From Candidatus Peribacteraceae bacterium (GTDB lineage Bacteria; Patescibacteriota; Gracilibacteria; Peribacterales; Peribacteraceae): 64,000 nucleotides of DNA. Both the position numbers and the translations under genes were made by a program. Position 1 is the first letter of the stretch. Every line of letters starts with the position of its first letter. The stretch covers positions 1 through 64,000 of the forward strand of contig JAQVMW010000002.1 in the NCBI GenBank assembly GCA_028703445.1, in the 5' to 3' direction. Below are positions 58,985 through 64,000 of the stretch, piece after piece. The notes under the pieces were generated by a model that did not search any database, was not told the origin of the DNA, and worked only from the letters and a program-made list of their open reading frames with translations.

Positions 58985-59818
58985 ATGATCCGTCGCCCCC
59001 TCCTCCTCTGGCTCCTCACTCTCCTCCTGTTTGCCCTTCCGGCTGTCGGCCTGTCGGAACCTGTCGTCGACGCTGATGTCGCACTCTGCCGTGCATTGGT
59101 GGAAAAAACCTTGTCCAAGGAACAGCGCCTGTATCGTAGCGTCCTTTTCGGCCAGAAAAAGGCAAAGGATGCGCCTCTCAATGAGGTTCGCTTCGACGCA
59201 GACGGCATCCCGTGGATCAAAGAGAAAGAAGATATCTGGCGTTCGGTCTCGCCTGGCTACGAAGATACGGAATGGAGTGATACGCAGATGAATGACCAAA
59301 GCGAATTCCCCGCGCGCAAAGGCATTTTCGAAACACGTCGGGTATCCACTTCGGATCTGGTGCCCTACCTCACGCAGACCTACCGCGCTCTGAAGTGCCG
59401 TTCTACGATCGTCTGCAAGATCGTCGAGAATTCACTGGGGCAGGAGAGTGCCGAGCCGCAGGAAGTGACAGTGACCGTGCCCGGATGTATCGAGGAAAAA
59501 CGAAAAACCTTCCCGGGCTGCCACCTCCTGGCGGCGGAACGCAGCAAGGTGGAGGAGGCCGATCTGCTCACCTACTGCCGCCTTGTCCGGGACGGTATGG
59601 TGGAGCGCGAGAAGGACCTGCTCAAGATGACGACGGAATATGACGCCTCGTATCGTTCCCTGCTCCAGCTCTCGGGGCAAATGGATGCTTTCCTGCAGGA
59701 ATTTCGCTGGCCGCTGATGAATTCTCTGCGCAAGACCGCCGAGCTTGTCGGCACGCTGTACCGCATCCCTTGTTTCATCGCCAGTTGTGACGAAGCTCCC
59801 CCCGTCAACGCAGAATAA
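58985..59818 (+). CDS. Secreted protein, family unknown (operon gene 2)
   Basis: 277 residues, signal peptide (LLLWLLTLLLFALPAVGLS). Cysteines are spread through the chain (VALCRALVEKTL, KCRSTIVCKIVE, GCHLL, PCFIASC), and a helical stretch with few breaks follows (DASYRSLLQLSGQMDAFLQEF). The stop overlaps the next start (TAATG). Function unknown; operon placement ties it to gene 1. Confidence 0.6.
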   Translation: MIRRPLLLWLLTLLLFALPAVGLSEPVVDADVALCRALVEKTLSKEQRLYRSVLFGQKKAKDAPLNEVRFDADGIPWIKEKEDIWRSVSPGYEDTEWSDTQMNDQSEFPARKGIFETRRVSTSDLVPYLTQTYRALKCRSTIVCKIVENSLGQESAEPQEVTVTVPGCIEEKRKTFPGCHLLAAERSKVEEADLLTYCRLVRDGMVEREKDLLKMTTEYDASYRSLLQLSGQMDAFLQEFRWPLMNSLRKTAELVGTLYRIPCFIASCDEAPPVNAE

Positions 59819-60603
59819 TGTCCTCCCGCTCACCCCGCATCATCGGCCTCGTTGTCCTGCTACTGCTGGCAGCGCTCTACGCCGGTATGATCGCCAACTC
59901 AAAAAAAATCACTGCGACGAGCGTGGATGTGCTCATGAAGCGCGAGAAGGAGAATTCCATTCTCACTCCCTGTTCCCGTTTCGAAGAGAGTTACGCGCAA
60001 CTACCTTTCATGGATGGGAATTTTGCACAGTGGCCGAAGTCCTACCACGATGAGGCGGCGGCTGTCATCGAGGAGCACATTCAATCGTTCGTGCGCGCGC
60101 CGGAGTGCGCTGCGGCCACGGGAAATGACGTGCTGCCCGCCGGACCCAAATTGCAGGAGCTCGCGAAGAAGCTCCCCAGTTGGAAGAACGCCTCTGCCAG
60201 CCAATGGGAGATGAGTTCCGTGCTTTTGGAGTTCCTGCGCGCATATGAGTGCGCTCTCGAGGAACGGCTGTACTTCCTCCATCCGGACGCGTTCAAAGAG
60301 CTTGAGAGCATAGCAGAAGATCAGGGAGAGTCCGCGGACATCACGCTTTCACAACTCATCGCGGAAGTATCGGAAGAGGACAGGACAATCGTGAAGGAGC
60401 TGGCGGTAGCCCGGCCCACCCTCAATCGCTCACTCGCCGTGCTTGCCGGTTTGAGTCGTCTGCTGCCGCTCCATACGGAACTCCAGTGTATCGAGCGCGC
60501 CTCGATCGACATCCGTAATGCGCTTGCGCTCGGCGCGGAAGCCAGTGCCTGCCTGCCCCGCATCTGGAACGCCAAGGATCCGCTTCGCGATTTGTCTCAG
60601 TGA
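59818..60603 (+). CDS. Membrane-anchored protein, family unknown (operon gene 3)
   Basis: 261 residues with one N-terminal membrane helix (IIGLVVLLLLAALYAGMIA) and no obvious cleavage site, then an all-helical outside domain with cysteines at PCSRFEES, APECAAATG, AYECALEE, LQCIERAS and SACLPRIW. Probably an anchor for the exported partners. Its last bases overlap the GTG start of gene 4. Confidence 0.6.
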   Translation: MSSRSPRIIGLVVLLLLAALYAGMIANSKKITATSVDVLMKREKENSILTPCSRFEESYAQLPFMDGNFAQWPKSYHDEAAAVIEEHIQSFVRAPECAAATGNDVLPAGPKLQELAKKLPSWKNASASQWEMSSVLLEFLRAYECALEERLYFLHPDAFKELESIAEDQGESADITLSQLIAEVSEEDRTIVKELAVARPTLNRSLAVLAGLSRLLPLHTELQCIERASIDIRNALALGAEASACLPRIWNAKDPLRDLSQ

Positions 60604-63080
60604 ACCGCCTCATTGCCTGCACCGGCTTCGCTTTGCTCTTGCTCACCGCAACGAGTGTGCACGCACAGAACCTGAGCGGCCTGCAACTCTACGAAAACAT
60701 GCACAACGTCACGCTCCAGGAGATCGCGCTGGAGGGCGCCGACGAGCAGATCATCGACTACGTCGCCCGACTGGCGGAACAGGAGCAGATGATCCCTGAA
60801 GGAAAAACCACATCGGACATGCGTGAAGCAGTGAAGGCTGCCTTTGAAACCCGGCTCGATGACTTCTGTGAGATGTACAACGGCACGTTCGACGCCTGCC
60901 CGCAAACGTACCAGATGTTCCGCGACTGGGGGCGGGATATCGTCGATACGCAAACTCTTTCGACGGATCTACAGTTCATCGCAACAGGCTACGAAACGGG
61001 TGTGAGCGGCAACATGGGCGAAGTCTTCACCATCGCGGAACGCACGCTCACCATTAGAAACTTCTGGCGTAGCCAGGATGACACTCTGCTGACCCCCGAG
61101 GTGTTTCCGCTCGTGCGGGCGATCCCCCGCCCGGATGGCGTCACGGACGGAATGTATGACAATCTCGCTTCCGCGTTGGGAACGGAGGCACCCGCGGCAA
61201 TTGTGAACCGTTATCGCTACGGGATTGCTGCATTCGACAAGGAGCCTTGCCGCGAAACCAAGGGAAGCGCGGAATTATTTGAGGCCGTCGAGGAGCGTTC
61301 ATGCAACGTAGAGGAGAAACTCCGCGCCCTCCGCGATGCTCTGCCTCCCACCGCTCTCGAATTCGATCCTCCTCTCCAACAGGGAGAGATCGTCATTTTT
61401 CCGCTCCGCAGACTGGGAATACCACCGAACGTGATTGTCTGGATGATGGCGGAAAACGTGGATGGAACGATCAAGCGGGATGTGGGGCTGGGATGGCGGC
61501 TCATGCTGGAGTCGGTGCCAATCGGCATCCTGGGCGGGGAGGACTGCGATTCCAACAAGCTTGGCGAGTCGTACTGCACGGTCGTTAAGCGCTTCTCGAT
61601 CCGTCCCGGAGGCAGGTACGAAGACCCTCCCAAGGAACCCACGGAGCAGGAAGGAGGGTTGTGCCACCTGCCTTTCGCCCGCGATGGTTACCTCTGCCGC
61701 CCGCTCCGCTCCGACCAGTGCAACGCGGAATTGAAAGAAAAAGATCCCCGCTCCATCGTGCTGGCGGCGTGCAAACCCTCACAAGCCAAACAGCCCGTTC
61801 AACTCACGGAATCCGGCCCCGATATCTGTCGCACGGGCTGGTGGAGGATCCCGGGCAAGGCTCTCACGCAGTCCTCTTTCAGTTCCCAGGGTCAAACGCC
61901 ATGCAGCCCGTGTTCCCTGGATATTGCGTGTGAGGGTAGCTGTGCGAACGATGCCTCGGCGGTAACGGACCCCAAGAATGATGAGGGAGTGATCCACATC
62001 TGCCTCAACAAGACTTCCCCGCGCTCCCTCCTTCGCTTCAACGTGCTTCATGAACTCGTCCATGCCCAGCAAATGTGCAATCTGCAGATGCATACCGATT
62101 TGTTCGATACCGTCGAACGATGCTGTGCCCATGAAGCGGAGGCCTATACCGTTTCTTGCCGCGTACTCGCAGAAGATGGCATCCTGGATGAAGTAGACCT
62201 CTCGCTGGAGGAATGCAGGAGCGGACTGACGAATGTGAGTTGTAAGCGCTTCGGAGAGAAGGCCTGCTCTGATTTCGCTGCCGCGGACATCAAAGACAAA
62301 ATTGAAACAGCGCTCAGAAACTGGGAGAGGGAGTCAGGAAAGGATCTGCCGTCTTGCTATGACCTGACGGGTGAGGGAATGACAACAGGGATGGCACGCT
62401 TGGATAGCCGCATCCTCTCGATGATGGAAGGACTGAACGGCGCCTGCACTCCCGGATGCCCGACGAAGTACGAAAACACCATTGGCAACAATCTCTGCTA
62501 CATCGGCCAGTGCGTTGAGCAGTCTATTGAGCAGTCACGCGTCATTCCGGGCCGCATGGCACTGGTCGTGGGCGATGAATCCTTCCCCTGGGACTCCTGC
62601 GCACTCGAAAATTCCCAGGCAGGCGGAATGATTACGCTGCCCGCCATCTCGCCCCCCCTCACGCCCGCCTACAATCCGCGCCTGCTCGTGGAAACGCTGG
62701 ATCGCGCGCTCTGCCAGTTGAACGGACTTCCCTCTTCCACGCCCCCAATCCTCTGTCAATTCGACTATCAGCGCAGGCTGAATATCCCCACCAGTGACTA
62801 CGTATCGACGGTGCTCAGCTTCACGTCGCAAATTGAAGAAAACGACACGCCGACTGCCTCGCTGCAGCGCATGACGCAGGGCATGGCCACGCGCATCGGC
62901 ACTTCGCTGCTTACGCGCTACCTCTCGTGGGCGGGTACCGCCCTTTCCGACACGCTGCGCACGGGCAACCAGCTATTGAACTCAATGGAAAAAACGAAAT
63001 TCCCGCTTAGTACCTGCCCGCGTATCGCGACAGAGAAACCTGATTTCTGCGCCGCTTCTGCATCTTCATCGCCGGAATGA
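60600..63080 (+). CDS. Large secreted protein with zincin-like HELVH motif (operon gene 4)
   Basis: 826 residues from GTG 60600 (overlapping the previous stop), signal peptide (TGFALLLLTATSVHA). Residues 484-488 read HELVH in FNVLHELVHAQQM, and CCAHEAEAYTVSC near 509-521 could supply a third metal ligand (Glu), a gluzincin-like layout. Many cysteines precede it (PCSPCSLDIACEGSC). The rest matches no family I know. It could be a secreted metalloprotease or a domain that lost activity. Confidence 0.6.
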   Translation: MNRLIACTGFALLLLTATSVHAQNLSGLQLYENMHNVTLQEIALEGADEQIIDYVARLAEQEQMIPEGKTTSDMREAVKAAFETRLDDFCEMYNGTFDACPQTYQMFRDWGRDIVDTQTLSTDLQFIATGYETGVSGNMGEVFTIAERTLTIRNFWRSQDDTLLTPEVFPLVRAIPRPDGVTDGMYDNLASALGTEAPAAIVNRYRYGIAAFDKEPCRETKGSAELFEAVEERSCNVEEKLRALRDALPPTALEFDPPLQQGEIVIFPLRRLGIPPNVIVWMMAENVDGTIKRDVGLGWRLMLESVPIGILGGEDCDSNKLGESYCTVVKRFSIRPGGRYEDPPKEPTEQEGGLCHLPFARDGYLCRPLRSDQCNAELKEKDPRSIVLAACKPSQAKQPVQLTESGPDICRTGWWRIPGKALTQSSFSSQGQTPCSPCSLDIACEGSCANDASAVTDPKNDEGVIHICLNKTSPRSLLRFNVLHELVHAQQMCNLQMHTDLFDTVERCCAHEAEAYTVSCRVLAEDGILDEVDLSLEECRSGLTNVSCKRFGEKACSDFAAADIKDKIETALRNWERESGKDLPSCYDLTGEGMTTGMARLDSRILSMMEGLNGACTPGCPTKYENTIGNNLCYIGQCVEQSIEQSRVIPGRMALVVGDESFPWDSCALENSQAGGMITLPAISPPLTPAYNPRLLVETLDRALCQLNGLPSSTPPILCQFDYQRRLNIPTSDYVSTVLSFTSQIEENDTPTASLQRMTQGMATRIGTSLLTRYLSWAGTALSDTLRTGNQLLNSMEKTKFPLSTCPRIATEKPDFCAASASSSPE

Positions 63081-64000
63081 AACATATTCCCATTCTCCTC
63101 GCCGGCATTCTTGCGCTCTCCATCGCCGCGACGGCGAACGCTGCAGGAGATCAGTACGCCGACTTGAAGCCGGTCTCTCCCTACTTGGAGCGAGTGGTTC
63201 GTCGCGTACGCGCTGGGCTGGATGCCGCGGGCGGCGGTGATTCCTCCTCTGATCGAGTACTCAAGCTCTTCTGGCTCGATAAAATCACCGGTGCCATCTT
63301 GCTCACGGTCGATACGGATCTGCGCATCGTGGAACAGCAACAGGACCTGACCGAAAATTCGCCGTGCCTGCGTATCGATACGCTCATCATCGAAGGATGG
63401 ATGGAGCGGGCGAGGAAACGGAAAAATGATGCCCTCGATGCGGGGCGCATCTCGGAGGCAACGAAACTGATTTCGATGCAGCGGTACCTGAATAACCGGT
63501 ATAAAGCACTGCTCCTGGGCGCGAGGGACCCCGTGTATGTGGATGAGGAAGAGGGATCACTCTACGGCTTTGATCCGCCGCCCTACTGGTGTTGCCCGGG
63601 CGATGTGGAGAAAGGCGAACGGGATACCACGTGCACGCAGGTGACGGATGATGCAGGGTACTCTGAATGTATGAGCGCAAGGGGAGAAGCCTTCAAGCGG
63701 CGTTACGCCTGCGTGCAGGCAGGCTGCACATCAACGGAAACGGGGGGAGCAGATGAAGGGGAACCGTGTCCCTTCAGTACCGACTATCTGCCGCCAACCG
63801 GTGTCGGGTATGGATGCGACCTCTCGGTCTTGCAGAACCGCACAGGTGTCCCCGACGGCATCACGAAGGAAATTGAGAGTCTGCAGAAGTTGATCAATGA
63901 CCGGGATGCCGCAATCGCAGACATTGGAACGGTCAAAGACACCATCGTGAATCTGGAACAGCGTCTGGGTGGAGGAGGAACGGATCTCTCGAATTTCGGA
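63077..64000 (+). CDS. Secreted Cys-rich protein, family unknown, runs off the window (operon gene 5)
   Basis: The start ATG 63077 overlaps the previous stop (ATGA) and the frame is open for 308 codons to the last base. Signal peptide (IPILLAGILALSIAATANA); helical N-terminal region; Cys-rich middle (YWCCPGDVEKG, YACVQAGCT) like that of gene 1; and a coiled-coil start near the end (ITKEIESLQKLINDRDAAIADIG). The C-terminus is not in the window. Confidence 0.6.
   Translation, partial: MKHIPILLAGILALSIAATANAAGDQYADLKPVSPYLERVVRRVRAGLDAAGGGDSSSDRVLKLFWLDKITGAILLTVDTDLRIVEQQQDLTENSPCLRIDTLIIEGWMERARKRKNDALDAGRISEATKLISMQRYLNNRYKALLLGARDPVYVDEEEGSLYGFDPPPYWCCPGDVEKGERDTTCTQVTDDAGYSECMSARGEAFKRRYACVQAGCTSTETGGADEGEPCPFSTDYLPPTGVGYGCDLSVLQNRTGVPDGITKEIESLQKLINDRDAAIADIGTVKDTIVNLEQRLGGGGTDLSNFG

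Noticed and set aside
57410-59299. 629-residue open frame on the minus strand opposite the secreted operon
   Set aside because: It spans two plus-strand genes with signal peptides and tight spacing; it has no start context or protein-like motifs.

Overview
The window is one end of a metagenome-type contig (bases 1-12 match the tail of an Illumina adapter) from what looks like a member of the Candidate Phyla Radiation (Patescibacteria), most likely a Peregrinibacteria/Peribacter-like organism. The reasons are a divergent solo 16S rRNA gene with an ORF-bearing insertion, many very short or absent 5' leaders, dense ATGA/TAATG gene overlaps, and many lineage-orphan secreted proteins. TGA ends many intact genes, so the UGA=Gly code of Gracilibacteria/Absconditabacteria does not apply. 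The lineage call is inference from the sequence.

Layout. (1) 1-15.4 kb: a nearly complete pathway for a pseudaminic-acid-type nonulosonic acid: C-terminus of a CMP-sugar synthetase, pseB, a class III aminotransferase, an acetyltransferase, a PseA/WbpG-like amidotransferase with HisH and HisF partners (acetamidino modification), pseC, an oxidoreductase, spsF, pseG, pseH, a formyltransferase-like gene, a PIG-L deacetylase, a divergent methyltransferase, pseI and a capsule-synthesis-type protein. (2) 15.5-21 kb: probable export and transfer of surface glycans (GT-B-like protein, ABC flippase, GT4 glycosyltransferase, FkbM-like methyltransferase). (3) 21.9-24.2 kb: a solo 16S rRNA unit with promoter, processing stem and terminator; a 20-bp perfect inverted repeat in the V2 region holds a GIY-YIG nuclease ORF. 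No 23S, 5S or tRNA gene is seen. (4) 24.2-39.2 kb: an AT-rich patch, hypotheticals, a scattered Suf Fe-S system (sufD, sufB, sufC plus a 2Fe-2S ferredoxin), a MacA/ATPase/two-permease efflux operon and a SIMPL protein. (5) 39.4-55.7 kb: housekeeping and envelope genes (TPR protein, holB, secA, tsaB, GT2, ftsW, murG, cyclophilin lipoprotein, gltX, murB, a two-OB-fold SSB). (6) 55.9-64 kb: an operon of five large, mostly Cys-rich exported proteins with no recognisable family, one with a zincin-like HELVH motif, running off the end.

The region is full of small repeats: palindromes of the CCCTGAGC..GCCGAAGGG type, CCCTCTCCC/GGGAGAGGG elements (three of them inside open coding frames of fkbM, tsaB and murB), a 157-209 bp element with a conserved G-quadruplex motif and nested insertions, a 47-bp repeat, and 7-8 bp tandem arrays, one inside a glycosyltransferase and one forming a promoter. 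Three genes are followed by a diverged copy of their own 3' end, as if small cassettes had entered gene tails. Many -10 boxes end 5-8 bases before the start codon, which predicts leaderless mRNAs; only a few genes have a long leader and a Shine-Dalgarno site. The 16S 3' end carries a one-base change in the anti-SD core. Gene functions are read from motifs and remembered family features only; no database search was possible.
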